A program made the translations under genes and the position numbers. DNA of 64,000 nt from contig CAMDJW010000016.1 in NCBI GenBank assembly GCA_945901025.1, positions 1 to 64,000 of the forward strand, in the 5' to 3' direction. The notes under the pieces are model-generated. The model was not told the origin of the DNA and searched no databases. It worked only from the letters and a program-made list of their open reading frames with translations. Source of the stretch: Spirosoma fluviale. Lineage in GTDB: Bacteria; Bacteroidota; Bacteroidia; Cytophagales; Spirosomataceae. How positions within the stretch are numbered: the stretch's first letter is position 1; the number at the start of each line of letters is the position of its first letter. Shown here piece after piece: positions 28,000-36,625 of this stretch.

Positions 28000-28806
28000 A
28001 TGAGTGATAAAAAGCAAATTCCGGACGTTGCGTTTTCGAGATCATTTCGCGGATATGATATATCTGAGGTAAATGATTATGTACAAAATGTGAATGCTTA
28101 TGATGTTTCTGTTCAGCATACGATTGAAAAATTGGAGTCCAAAGTAGTCGACCTAGAAACCGAAATTTCCCGCTTAAGAGAGTTGGAGTCGTCTTTATTC
28201 CGTGCCATGAAAATGGCTGAGGAAGCGCAGGAGAATTGGAAAGTTAGGATGGCGAAAGAGGCTGAAGAGCAAAAAATAAGTGCCCAAAAACTGGCCAAAA
28301 AATTCATTGAAGATGCCACCAAGGAAGCTGAAAAAATTAAATTTTTAGCGGAGTCTGAAAAGAAACAATTGCTGATGGGTGCTTCTCAGGAATTAAGAGA
28401 GCAGGAGCGAGGATTAAAAACATTGAAAGGAGCTCAGCGTGAAATAGGAAAGCAATTATCTTCCTTGGCCAATTTTACTTTAGACCAATTAAGTACATGG
28501 GAAGGTTTGAAAAATGAAGTAACTGAAATTTCACCTGTTAAGAAGCCTGAACAATTGACCGTCAAAAAAACGAGTGTTGTTAAAAAGTCGAATACAGTCA
28601 CCAATGTCAAGAAGAAGGTTGATTTACCTAAAATAAATCAAGTAAAATCCGGTGTAAAAAAGAATGTCAATCCCAAAAAGAAATTGGCCAATGCTGATTT
28701 GTCATTAGAAAATGGGGGAGACAATGGATTGCCTACCTTGAATAAAGTATTAGCTGCATATGCTAAATCGACCGGTCCCAAGGGTAAAATAGGGGACATA
28801 AACTAG
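28000..28806 (+). CDS. DivIVA domain protein
   Basis: A 268-residue coiled-coil protein. Residues 1-55 are a DivIVA-like N-terminus (PDVAFSRSFRGYDISEVNDYVQNV), followed by a long heptad region to about 165 (LESKVVDLETEISRL... EEAQENWKVRMAKEAEEQKISAQKLAKKFIEDATKEAEKIK) and a Lys/Ser-rich, probably disordered tail (residues 180-250: KKTSVVKKSNTVTNVKKK, KKNVNPKKKLANADL). DivIVA proteins recognise negative membrane curvature and organise poles or division sites, best known in Gram-positives; in Bacteroidota their role is not well studied. folB starts 5 bases after its stop. Confidence 0.82.
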   Translation: MSDKKQIPDVAFSRSFRGYDISEVNDYVQNVNAYDVSVQHTIEKLESKVVDLETEISRLRELESSLFRAMKMAEEAQENWKVRMAKEAEEQKISAQKLAKKFIEDATKEAEKIKFLAESEKKQLLMGASQELREQERGLKTLKGAQREIGKQLSSLANFTLDQLSTWEGLKNEVTEISPVKKPEQLTVKKTSVVKKSNTVTNVKKKVDLPKINQVKSGVKKNVNPKKKLANADLSLENGGDNGLPTLNKVLAAYAKSTGPKGKIGDIN

Positions 28807-28811
28807 TCTAG

Positions 28812-29174
28812 ATGCGTAGCTGGCAGATTAAAATAGAAAACGTAAAATTCTTTTCGTTCCACGGATTATTTCCAGAGGAGCGTGTTTTAGGGAATGAATT
28901 TAGTTTATCCGTTTCTGTGGATCGAATTTCAAATGAAAGCTTTTCGGAAAATCTTCAGCAATCCATTGATTATGGCGTTTTATACTCAATTTGTTCTGAA
29001 GTGATGCTTAAACCCGTTGATTTGTTAGAAACCATTTGCGAACAAATTGTAGAAAAAATTCAATTAATTTGTCCCGATTATCAATTGATTGAAATTAGTG
29101 TGACTAAAGACCATCCGCCTCTAGGTCAAATTTCGGGCCAATCCACCGTTAAATTATCCGTATCTAAAGATTAG
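28812..29174 (+). CDS. folB: Dihydroneopterin aldolase
   Basis: A 120-residue protein matching the tunnelling-fold FolB family: KIENVKFFSFHGLFPEERVLGNEFSLSVSVD near the start (catalytic-region FHGLFPEER), DYGVLYSICSEVM in the middle, LLETICEQIVEKI (substrate-binding Glu), and ISVTKDHPPLGQISGQSTV at the end. It cleaves dihydroneopterin to 6-hydroxymethyl-dihydropterin in folate synthesis in the cytosol. It is 5 bases after the DivIVA-domain gene, which is its only close partner; folC lies in another part of the window. Confidence 0.92.
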   Translation: MRSWQIKIENVKFFSFHGLFPEERVLGNEFSLSVSVDRISNESFSENLQQSIDYGVLYSICSEVMLKPVDLLETICEQIVEKIQLICPDYQLIEISVTKDHPPLGQISGQSTVKLSVSKD

Positions 29175-29195
29175 TTTAATTGAATGATTATAGTG

Positions 29196-29203
29196 TAAAT
29201 TTG
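29196..29203 (+). promoter_or_regulatory. -7 box of the LacI-type regulator gene
   Basis: TAAATTTG, exact TAnnTTTG, 16 bases before the ATG. A TTG at 29180-29182 is closer than the normal -33 distance. Confidence 0.45.
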
Positions 29204-29219
29204 CATAAATTTTCATCAC

Positions 29220-30242
29220 ATGCGTCATCAGGTAACCATCAAAGACATTGCTAAGCGACTGAACATTTCAGTGGCGACGGTTTCTAGGGCTTTGAGGGAT
29301 TTACCGGATATTCACCCCGACACTAAAAAAATGGTGGTTGATTTAGCTGAGGAGTTAGATTATCAGCCTAATGTTATTGCTACCAGTTTAGTCAAGAGTA
29401 AGACTAAAACCTTAGGAGTAATTGTACCGGACTTGGGCTATTACTTTTTTTCTTCGATTCTAAAATCGATTGAGGAAGCGGCTATCGCAGCTGGATATAG
29501 TTTGTTGATTACCCAGACGCAGGAATCCTATGAACGTGAATTGATTAATATTCAGAATTTATCCAGAGGTCAGGTAGAAGGAATCATCATTTCCTTGTCT
29601 AGGGAAACGGTGAATTTGGATCATTTGACACGTTTACAACGAAGGGGAATACCTTTGGTGTTTTTTGATCGGGATAGTGATGAAATTCATGCGTCAAAAG
29701 TGATGGTCGACAATGAACAATCAGCTTATGAGGCGGTTAAGCATTTGTTAAATGCGGGCTGCAAGCGAATCGCTTTCCTTGCTGGACCTACGAATGTATC
29801 TGTCAGTAATCAAAGAATTTCAGGCTATTTAAGAGCATTAGCTGAATCGGGTGTCAAGGAAGATTTAAATTTAATTATTCATTCAGATTACGTACAAGAT
29901 TCTGCGACTTTATGCACTCAGGAGTTGATGAGAGCTAAAAATAGACCTGATGGAATTTTAGTGGTTTCGGACCGACTGGCCTTAGGTGTTTTGGTGGCCT
30001 TGCGAGGGTTAAATATTTCAGTGCCAGAGGAAGTCAAAATAGTTAGTTTTAACAATGAGCCAATTTGTTCGATTGTTTCTCCTTCGATCTCCTCAGTTTC
30101 ACAGCCTTTAGAGGAGATAGGCCGATTGTCTGTCGAGCTATTGTTAGACCAAATTAATCACAAAGGAGAGGATTTGAAACCTAGGGTAGAAGTACTCAAG
30201 ACCCAATTGATCGTACGAGATTCGTCTTCTAATAAGAATTAG
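29220..30242 (+). CDS. LacI family transcriptional regulator
   Basis: A 340-residue protein with the LacI helix-turn-helix at 4-25 (VTIKDIAKRLNISVATVSRALRDL), the hinge helix (YQPNVIATSLVKSKTKTLGVIV) and a periplasmic-binding-like domain to the end (GVIVPDLGYYFFSSILKSIEEAA, GIIISLSRETV, VVSDRLALGVLVALRGLNISVPEEVKIVSFNNEP). It binds DNA operators as a dimer in response to a sugar or related ligand. No catabolic operon is next to it, so the target is unknown; the nearest in-cis genes are folB upstream and the convergent purple acid phosphatase, with which its end overlaps by 14 bases. Confidence 0.9.
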   Translation: MRHQVTIKDIAKRLNISVATVSRALRDLPDIHPDTKKMVVDLAEELDYQPNVIATSLVKSKTKTLGVIVPDLGYYFFSSILKSIEEAAIAAGYSLLITQTQESYERELINIQNLSRGQVEGIIISLSRETVNLDHLTRLQRRGIPLVFFDRDSDEIHASKVMVDNEQSAYEAVKHLLNAGCKRIAFLAGPTNVSVSNQRISGYLRALAESGVKEDLNLIIHSDYVQDSATLCTQELMRAKNRPDGILVVSDRLALGVLVALRGLNISVPEEVKIVSFNNEPICSIVSPSISSVSQPLEEIGRLSVELLLDQINHKGEDLKPRVEVLKTQLIVRDSSSNKN

Positions 30243-31980
30243 TCCTTATTTTCATCGATTTTTCTTGACCATTTTTTTGGTATATCAAAATGTGCAATCC
30301 TGAATTTAATTCAGAAATCAATTCTTTATTTATCGTCCCATTCTGCTTAAATTCCTTTGTTTTACGGCCTAATAGGTCATAAATAGTAAGGGATTCAAAA
30401 GGTATATTGATTGACTCATCTACATTCTGAATGGAAAGGGGAGGATTAACTTTGATGTCAAATGATTCTTGAAAGCAATTTTGTGGATCTGATACTTTGA
30501 ATACGGTATTTTCAGTTGGGTTAACTTTGATATTTTTTGTTTTATCCCCATTGGACCAGACATATTCGCCGGTCCAAGTAGCAGCTAATTCTAATTTGTC
30601 GAAATAATTGATCGTTTGAGTGCTAGGAGCCTTGAGGTTTAGATCTTTAAATACAGTGAATTGATCCAACACATTTCCTTCTTCATTGATGAATTTAGCA
30701 TCCAATCGATTCCCGTCTATTTCAAAGTAAAAAGACCCTGATTGTCCAGCAAGGCTATATTCCATGACAGGGTGGGTCACGCCATACCTTAGCGTCCCAG
30801 GCCCTCCGCCCACACCATTTACTACATAAATAACTCCATTTTTATCTGCATTGCTTGTCGAGAAAATATAAGGGCATGAATTGGTCGATTTATCATAACG
30901 ACCCGATGAACTTTGGGGCCAATGAACTGATTTGTTGAATTCGGTCGATAGTCCATAGTGATTTTTTAGCGGTTTGCTTCTTTCAAATACATGGCTATGG
31001 CCAGTCATGACAAGGTCAACATTGTATTCATCAAACACTTTGGGTAAAATGGCTCTTAAATTGATTAAATCGGGAACTATGTCAGAATCATAGGTCCCTT
31101 TGGTATAGGGAGGATAATGGAAAAATACGATTTTCCACTTTTGCTTGGTCGCTTTCAGATCATTTTTGAGCCAGGTTAATTGGTCAGACGGCCCATCGAA
31201 AATACGTTTATTATCTTTGCCATAAGCATACGAATCCAAGCAAATAAAGTGGGTATTTCCGTAATCAAAGGAGTAATAGGCTTCAGAACTAGAGGCCAAA
31301 CCTCCTAATTCTCCTTTTGTGGGCAAGGTAAAACTTTGATAATAGGCCATGTCGGGATGATCCTGATTTTTAGGATATGCATCATAATCGTGGTTTCCAA
31401 TGCTAGGGAATAGGGCCGATTGTTTCAGTAAAGGGCCATTTTGATAAATTTGAAAGAAATTTTTTTGAAAATCATCATCCGAGCCACCTCCATACACATT
31501 ATCGCCTACAGTCGTAAAGAGATTTGTGTATTTATTGCCGATAAACTTCTTAAATCCTTCGTAGACATTTTTTTGATAGGGGCCATCAGGATACATGTCA
31601 CCGATGGACCAAACGCTGAATTTTTCCTGTGAGCCAATGGCAGGAGCCGTTTTAAAGAAATAGGTTGAATCACCTGCGAATTGAGTCGCGGTCAACCTAA
31701 TCCGATAAAAGTATTTGTTGGACGCTGTTAATGAGTCTAATAAAACTAAATGTTCGGTATTGGTTTGACTTGATTTCTTGATCCGATTAAACGTTTTGCC
31801 ATCGCCGCTTACCTGCACCTCGCTGATAATCGCCTGATTCGTGCGGTATCGAATTTGCACGGATTTTTCACCCAGCATTTGTAGGTAAGGAGACCTCGTT
31901 AATTGCTGTCCAAAGACCTGTAATGAGCCTAAAAATAGGCTAACTATAAAGAAAATACAGGTAGATGACTTTAATTTCAA
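30229..31980 (-). CDS. Purple acid phosphatase-type metallophosphoesterase with T9SS sorting domain
   Basis: A 583-residue secreted enzyme. Signal peptide about 1-24 (MKLKSSTCIFFIVSLFLGSLQVFG); a fibronectin-like PAP N-terminal domain (LTRSPYLQMLGEKSVQIRYRT... YFYRIRL); the metallophosphoesterase core with GDMYPDG, GDNVYGGG, GNHDYDAYP, and GHSHVFERS; and a C-terminal type IX secretion sorting domain ending in SLTIYDLLGRKTKEF... NGQEKSMKIRTNSY. It should be exported through the Bacteroidota type IX system and hydrolyse phosphomonoesters outside the cell. It is convergent with the LacI-type gene (14-base overlap) and divergent from gyrA with 204 bases between. Confidence 0.88.
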   Translation of the reverse strand: MKLKSSTCIFFIVSLFLGSLQVFGQQLTRSPYLQMLGEKSVQIRYRTNQAIISEVQVSGDGKTFNRIKKSSQTNTEHLVLLDSLTASNKYFYRIRLTATQFAGDSTYFFKTAPAIGSQEKFSVWSIGDMYPDGPYQKNVYEGFKKFIGNKYTNLFTTVGDNVYGGGSDDDFQKNFFQIYQNGPLLKQSALFPSIGNHDYDAYPKNQDHPDMAYYQSFTLPTKGELGGLASSSEAYYSFDYGNTHFICLDSYAYGKDNKRIFDGPSDQLTWLKNDLKATKQKWKIVFFHYPPYTKGTYDSDIVPDLINLRAILPKVFDEYNVDLVMTGHSHVFERSKPLKNHYGLSTEFNKSVHWPQSSSGRYDKSTNSCPYIFSTSNADKNGVIYVVNGVGGGPGTLRYGVTHPVMEYSLAGQSGSFYFEIDGNRLDAKFINEEGNVLDQFTVFKDLNLKAPSTQTINYFDKLELAATWTGEYVWSNGDKTKNIKVNPTENTVFKVSDPQNCFQESFDIKVNPPLSIQNVDESINIPFESLTIYDLLGRKTKEFKQNGTINKELISELNSGLHILIYQKNGQEKSMKIRTNSY

Positions 31981-32110
31981 AACGATTTTTAAAAAACATT
32001 TTTGATAACTCCTTCAAAGCTATGGAATTGATTTTTTTCTACCTAAAAAAACGCATAATTTGATGAATTTTTTCTTGGAAAAATTGTTAGAATTTATCAT
32101 ATTTGTATCT

Positions 32111-32125
32111 ATTGGAAAATCCAAT
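32111..32125. promoter_or_regulatory. Inverted repeat upstream of gyrA
   Basis: ATTGGA, 3-base spacer, TCCAAT (6-3-6 palindrome) 60 bases before the gyrA ATG, and AAAATCCA at 32117-32124 repeats inverted as TGGATTTT at 32140-32147. A candidate operator or supercoiling-sensitive element, not shown. Confidence 0.4.
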
Positions 32126-32184
32126 TAAAATCTAGAAAATGGATTTTATCATGTTGGATTGTTCATTGAATCAAAGCATTATTT

Positions 32185-34803
32185 ATGTCATTAAATTCTA
32201 ATATTATCCCTATCAACATCGAAGATGAAATGAGGGGAGCGTACATCGATTACTCGATGTCGGTAATTGTTTCTCGTGCTTTGCCGGATGTGCGTGATGG
32301 TCTAAAGCCAGTACACCGTAGAGTACTTTATGGAATGGAGGAGTTGGGTGTTAATTACAATAAATCTTATAAAAAATCAGCGCGTATTGTCGGGGAAGTA
32401 TTAGGAAAATATCACCCACATGGTGATTCTTCTGTATATGACACGATGGTGCGTATGGCTCAGGATTGGTCTTTGCGATATCCTTTAGTGGATGGACAGG
32501 GTAACTTTGGATCGGTCGACGGGGATTCTCCTGCAGCGATGCGTTATACTGAGGCACGTTTAAAGCGAATTGCGGATGAGATGCTTTCGGATTTAAATAA
32601 GGAGACGGTCGATTTTCAACCCAATTTTGATGATAGTTTAGATGAGCCAACGGTCTTGCCTGCTAAGATTCCTAATTTACTTTTGAATGGAACTTCGGGT
32701 ATTGCGGTGGGTATGGCCACGAATATGGCGCCCCATAATTTAACGGAAGTGGTGGATGGAATTGCGGCTTATATTGATAACCGTGATATTACGATTGCTG
32801 AGTTGATGCAATACATTAAGGCCCCAGATTTTCCAACGGGCGGGACTATATATGGTGTTCAGGGAGTGAAAAATGCATTTGAGACGGGTAGGGGCAGAAT
32901 TGTCGTGAGGGGAAATGCAACTTTTGATACGTCCAAAACAGGTAAGGAGCAGATCATTGTTTCTGAGATTCCTTATATGGTCAATAAGGCTAATTTAATT
33001 AAGCAGTGTGCCGACTTGGTGAATGACAAGCGTATCGATGGAATATCGGAGATACGAGATGAGTCAGATCGTCAGGGAATGCGTATTGTTTTTGATTTGA
33101 AGAGGGATGCGGTGGCTAATGTAGTTTTAAATAATTTATATAAGCACTCAGCGCTTCAATCTTCATTCAGTGTCAATAATGTAGCCTTGGTTAAAGGAAG
33201 GCCTATGATGTTAAATCTTAAGGATTTAATTCATCATTTTGTTGAGCATCGAAATGAGGTGATTATTCGCCGGACGCAATATGATTTACGTGAGGCTAGA
33301 AAGCGTGCACACGTTTTAGAAGGCTTTATCATTGCTTTAGACAATTTAGATGCGGTTATTAAGTTGATTCGTGAGTCTAAAGATCCTTCAGCAGCACAGG
33401 ATGGCTTAATGTCAAAATTCAATTTATCTGAAATTCAATCGAAGGCAATTCTTGAGATGCGTTTACAACGCTTAACAGGAATGGAGCGCGAAAAAATCAT
33501 GAATGAATTTGCTGAAATCATGAAATTGATTGATGATTTGGAGGATATTTTGGCTAAGCCAGAGCGTCAATTGCAAATTATTAAGGATGAATTGACCGAC
33601 ATGAAAACTCGTTACGGCGATGAGCGTAGGACGCAAATCAATATGACGGATGAAGAATTTTCGGTTGAGGATATGATTGCCGATGATGAGATGTTGATCA
33701 CAGTGTCTGCTCAAGGATATATTAAGCGTACTGCCATTACAGAATATCGTTCGCAAACAAGAGGCGGTGTAGGTTCACGTGCGGTGGCTACGAAAGATGA
33801 TGATTATACGGAACATTTGTTCTCGGCAACGATGCATAATTGGTTATTGTTTTTCACGGAGCGTGGAAAATGTTTCTGGTTACGTGTATACGCGGTGCCA
33901 GAAGGTTCGAAAGTTTCCAAGGGTAGACCGATTCAAAATATGATGAATATTGAGAATGGTGATTCAATAAGGGCTGTAATTAACGTTACATCCATTACAG
34001 ATCCTGATTACATCGATAATAATTTCATTGTGATGTGTACACAAGATGGAACGATTAAGAAGACTTCGCTTGAAGCTTACTCAAGACCGCGCCAAAATGG
34101 AATTAATGCCATCACGATTCGTGAAGGAGACCGATTATTAGATGTGGCTTTAACGAACGGTAATAATCAGATCGTGATAGCGACTAATACAGGTCGTTCG
34201 GTTCGTTTTGAGGAAACTCGCGTTAGACCTATGGGCCGTACGGCTGCTGGTGTTAAGGGGATATGGATTGATGACAAAAAACCAACTGAAAAGGTAATTG
34301 GGATGGTTTGTGTGTCTGATCCAGCTGTCCAACAATTATTAGTGGTATCTGAAAAGGGTTTTGGTAAGCGTTCAGACGTAGATGACTATCGATTGACCAA
34401 TAGGGGAGGAAAGGGTGTGAAAGCGCTTAATATCACGGAGAAAACAGGTGCATTGGTCGCCATCAAAGAAGTGGATGATAATGATGATTTGATGATCATT
34501 ACCAAAGCGGGTATTTTGATTCGTTCTTCGGTATCTGAACTTCGTGTCATGGGTAGAAATACCCAAGGAGTGAAGTTGATCCGTCTGAAAAATGAATCTG
34601 ATGAGATTTCGTCCGTAACCAAAATTGAAAAAGAACCAGAGCCGGAAGAGGTTGAGGTTTTAGAAGGTGATGCCTCAATAGAAGGAGTGGAGGTAATTTC
34701 TGAAGGAGCTGAGTCGACAGAAGGAAATGCTGATGTGTCAACTGAAGATAGCGAAGGCGAATCTGCTGATGGCGATAAAGTAGATGATTTAACAGAAGAG
34801 TAA
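32185..34803 (+). CDS. gyrA: DNA gyrase subunit A
   Basis: An 872-residue type IIA topoisomerase subunit. The breakage-reunion domain carries the catalytic Tyr121 ([10 protein letters not shown]) and the quinolone-determining region at [11 protein letters not shown]: Ser82 and Asp86, which line up with Ser83 and Asp87 of the E. coli enzyme, are the sensitive-type residues. The C-terminal beta-pinwheel has a GyrA-box, QTRGGVG, at about residue 530, which distinguishes it from ParC. It ends in an acidic Glu/Asp/Ser-rich tail of about 60 residues. It introduces negative supercoils with GyrB. It lies alone on the plus strand, followed by an intrinsic terminator. The leader of 204 bases has an inverted repeat that could be an operator. 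Confidence 0.96.
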   Translation: MSLNSNIIPINIEDEMRGAYIDYSMSVIVSRALPDVRDGLKPVHRRVLYGMEELGVNYNKSYKKSARIVGEVLGKYHPHGDSSVYDTMVRMAQDWSLRYPLVDGQGNFGSVDGDSPAAMRYTEARLKRIADEMLSDLNKETVDFQPNFDDSLDEPTVLPAKIPNLLLNGTSGIAVGMATNMAPHNLTEVVDGIAAYIDNRDITIAELMQYIKAPDFPTGGTIYGVQGVKNAFETGRGRIVVRGNATFDTSKTGKEQIIVSEIPYMVNKANLIKQCADLVNDKRIDGISEIRDESDRQGMRIVFDLKRDAVANVVLNNLYKHSALQSSFSVNNVALVKGRPMMLNLKDLIHHFVEHRNEVIIRRTQYDLREARKRAHVLEGFIIALDNLDAVIKLIRESKDPSAAQDGLMSKFNLSEIQSKAILEMRLQRLTGMEREKIMNEFAEIMKLIDDLEDILAKPERQLQIIKDELTDMKTRYGDERRTQINMTDEEFSVEDMIADDEMLITVSAQGYIKRTAITEYRSQTRGGVGSRAVATKDDDYTEHLFSATMHNWLLFFTERGKCFWLRVYAVPEGSKVSKGRPIQNMMNIENGDSIRAVINVTSITDPDYIDNNFIVMCTQDGTIKKTSLEAYSRPRQNGINAITIREGDRLLDVALTNGNNQIVIATNTGRSVRFEETRVRPMGRTAAGVKGIWIDDKKPTEKVIGMVCVSDPAVQQLLVVSEKGFGKRSDVDDYRLTNRGGKGVKALNITEKTGALVAIKEVDDNDDLMIITKAGILIRSSVSELRVMGRNTQGVKLIRLKNESDEISSVTKIEKEPEPEEVEVLEGDASIEGVEVISEGAESTEGNADVSTEDSEGESADGDKVDDLTEE

Positions 34804-34813
34804 ATTTTTATCG

Positions 34814-34843
34814 GCCCGAAATTTATTTCGGGCTATATTTTTT
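34814..34843 (+). terminator. Intrinsic terminator of gyrA
   Basis: GCCCGAAA (34814-34821), loop TTTA, TTTCGGGC (34826-34833), then a T-rich tract. Perfect 8-base stem. Confidence 0.8.
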
Positions 34844-34859
34844 AATATAAACAAAAACA

Positions 34860-36302
34860 ATGAAAAAATTAGTTTTAACCCTGTTTACTGTGGCTATGGC
34901 TGCAGGCTCGACTTTCGCCCAGGTGGATAAGGCTTTGGTCGAAGCGCAAAAGAAAGCCATTTTTGATGCTGTTAAAAAGACAGACGAAGCGGTAAAGAAA
35001 ACTCCGACTAAACCAAAGCCATGGTTAGAGCGGGCAGTAGCTTATTTGGATTTGGCGTCATTTCCGGATTCAACAGTAGCATTAAAGGATGCAGATGCTG
35101 TATTTAAGGCTTTAGAATACATTGCTGAGGCGGTTAAATTGGATACCAAAGATGGTAAAAAAGGCAGTACTGCCAAGGAAGCGGAGGTTTTATTGACTGG
35201 TCGTGAAAAGGCATACGGGGCATTAATGAATATGGGGGTTATAAAATACCAAGGGAAGGATTATGCAGGTTCTTTTAAATACATGAGTAAGGCAACGGAA
35301 ATTTCTCCTAATGATACAACTTCTGCGATGTATACAGGTGTTGTAGCGCAATTATGTCAAAAAGATGCGGAAGCAAAGGTCGCTTATGAACATTATTTGA
35401 AAATTGGTGGAAAAGATATGGCGATTATGTATGGCTTATCTCAAATTTATAAGGTAGCCAAAGAAGAAGATAAATCGTTAGCTATCATCGACCAAGCGAT
35501 GGTTCTTTATCCGAATAATAAGGATTTGAAGAATGAGAAATTCAACATGTTGATTTCATATAACCGAATCGATCAAGCAATTACTCAGTTGAAGGCAACC
35601 TTAGACAAGGATCCTAAAGATGCGATGTCTTGGTTGAATTTAGGTTTATTGTTTGAAAATAAGGTTTCAGGAGTCAATGAAGAAGCGCGTAAAATTCAAG
35701 AAAAAACGTTTAAGGTAAATGATGCTAAGCGTAAAGTAGCGGCACAAAAAGACCAAGTGGACTTGTTTTCAGATGAATTAAAGCGTACGAAAGCTAAATT
35801 AAAAACAACTCCTCCAGCCAAACAAGGTCCAATAAAAGCCCAAGTAACGAAGTTAGAATCTACGTTAGCTGAATACAACACTGCCTTAAATGATATTAAG
35901 GCCGATTTAACGAAGGCTGAATCGGAAGTAGGGGATGTGGCTGCTAATAATGCTAAGTTAGCCGAATTGACTGCTAAAATTGCTGATTATCGTAAAGACT
36001 TACCTATGTACTATACAAAGGCATTAGAGGCTGATGGAAATTATTATGATGCTTTATATCAATTAGGTGCTTATTATTACAATGAGGGGGTAGAAATCAG
36101 AAAGAAAGTGGATGTTATGGACATGGATACGTATAAAAAAGAAGGGAAGGCTGTTGAGGCTTCCGTTTCCGCTAAATACGAACAGGCATTACCATATTTT
36201 GAGAAAGCATATAAAAATAAAAAGGAAGAAGATTTAAAAGAGGTTTTGAAGCAGATTTATAAGGCTTTAAAGCTTGATGCTAAATTAGCTGAGTTAAATT
36301 AA
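34860..36302 (+). CDS. Periplasmic tetratricopeptide repeat protein
   Basis: A 480-residue protein with signal peptide (MKKLVLTLFTVAMAAGSTFAQ, about 21 residues) and helical TPR units throughout: e.g. GKDYAGSFKYMSKATEISPNDT, IIDQAMVLYPNNKDLKNE, KDPKDAMSWLNLGLLFENK and a final YDALYQLGAYYYNEG...ALPYFEKAYKNKKEEDLKEVLKQIYKALK. Residues 270-355 form a coiled coil (RKIQEKTFKVNDAKRKVAAQKDQ...). Codon use is even and it has strong promoters and terminator signals around it, suggesting good expression. It may act as a scaffold in the envelope; no partner is seen next to it. Confidence 0.85.
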   Translation: MKKLVLTLFTVAMAAGSTFAQVDKALVEAQKKAIFDAVKKTDEAVKKTPTKPKPWLERAVAYLDLASFPDSTVALKDADAVFKALEYIAEAVKLDTKDGKKGSTAKEAEVLLTGREKAYGALMNMGVIKYQGKDYAGSFKYMSKATEISPNDTTSAMYTGVVAQLCQKDAEAKVAYEHYLKIGGKDMAIMYGLSQIYKVAKEEDKSLAIIDQAMVLYPNNKDLKNEKFNMLISYNRIDQAITQLKATLDKDPKDAMSWLNLGLLFENKVSGVNEEARKIQEKTFKVNDAKRKVAAQKDQVDLFSDELKRTKAKLKTTPPAKQGPIKAQVTKLESTLAEYNTALNDIKADLTKAESEVGDVAANNAKLAELTAKIADYRKDLPMYYTKALEADGNYYDALYQLGAYYYNEGVEIRKKVDVMDMDTYKKEGKAVEASVSAKYEQALPYFEKAYKNKKEEDLKEVLKQIYKALKLDAKLAELN

Positions 36303-36322
36303 TAAGCTCATTTTCCTGTTAT

Positions 36323-36354
36323 AAAAAAGACCGACAATAATGTCGGTCTTTTTT
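36323..36354 (+). terminator. Intrinsic terminator of the TPR gene
   Basis: AAAAAAGACCGACA (36323-36336), loop ATAA, TGTCGGTCTTTTTT (36341-36354): perfect 14-base stem, symmetrical enough to work in both directions. Confidence 0.9.
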
Positions 36355-36448
36355 GGTTTAATGTTATGTATGTAATTGTATACTATGTGTAATAATAGTT
36401 CATTAGCTATCGTAAGGTATCCTCATGGGAGTGAATGCGAATATTCTA

Positions 36449-36476
36449 TTTAACATAATATAAATTATAAAACAAT
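36449..36476. other. dif: Candidate dif (XerCD) site
   Basis: Left arm ATTTAACATAA (reverse complement TTATGTTAAAT, identical to the XerD arm of E. coli dif), central hexamer TATAAA, right arm TTATAAAACAA (shares the ATAA core of the XerC arm). 20 of the first 21 positions match the E. coli site in reverse complement; the outer XerC half differs. Position in a convergent intergenic region at a point where gene orientation and sampled GC skew reverse supports the call. No XerC/D gene is in the window. Confidence 0.6.
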
Positions 36477-36625
36477 TAGGATCTAGATCGATATGAGGGT
36501 ATATTAGGCCTCTTCAAGCTTATAGCCATGTATGTAAGACTTTAGGATTGTTAGGAGAATTTGATCAGTGTTTGGATTAATTACTTCTTAAAATATTGAT
36601 TTATTTCAAAGGATGATTTTTTATA

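Larger units (their letters stand above)
36303..36625. other. Convergent intergenic region with terminator and dif-like site
   Basis: 323 bases between convergent genes, unusually long for such a spot. It holds the TPR terminator (36323-36354) and a dif-like 28-base site (36449-36476). The remainder is AT-rich with no supportable gene. Confidence 0.6.
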
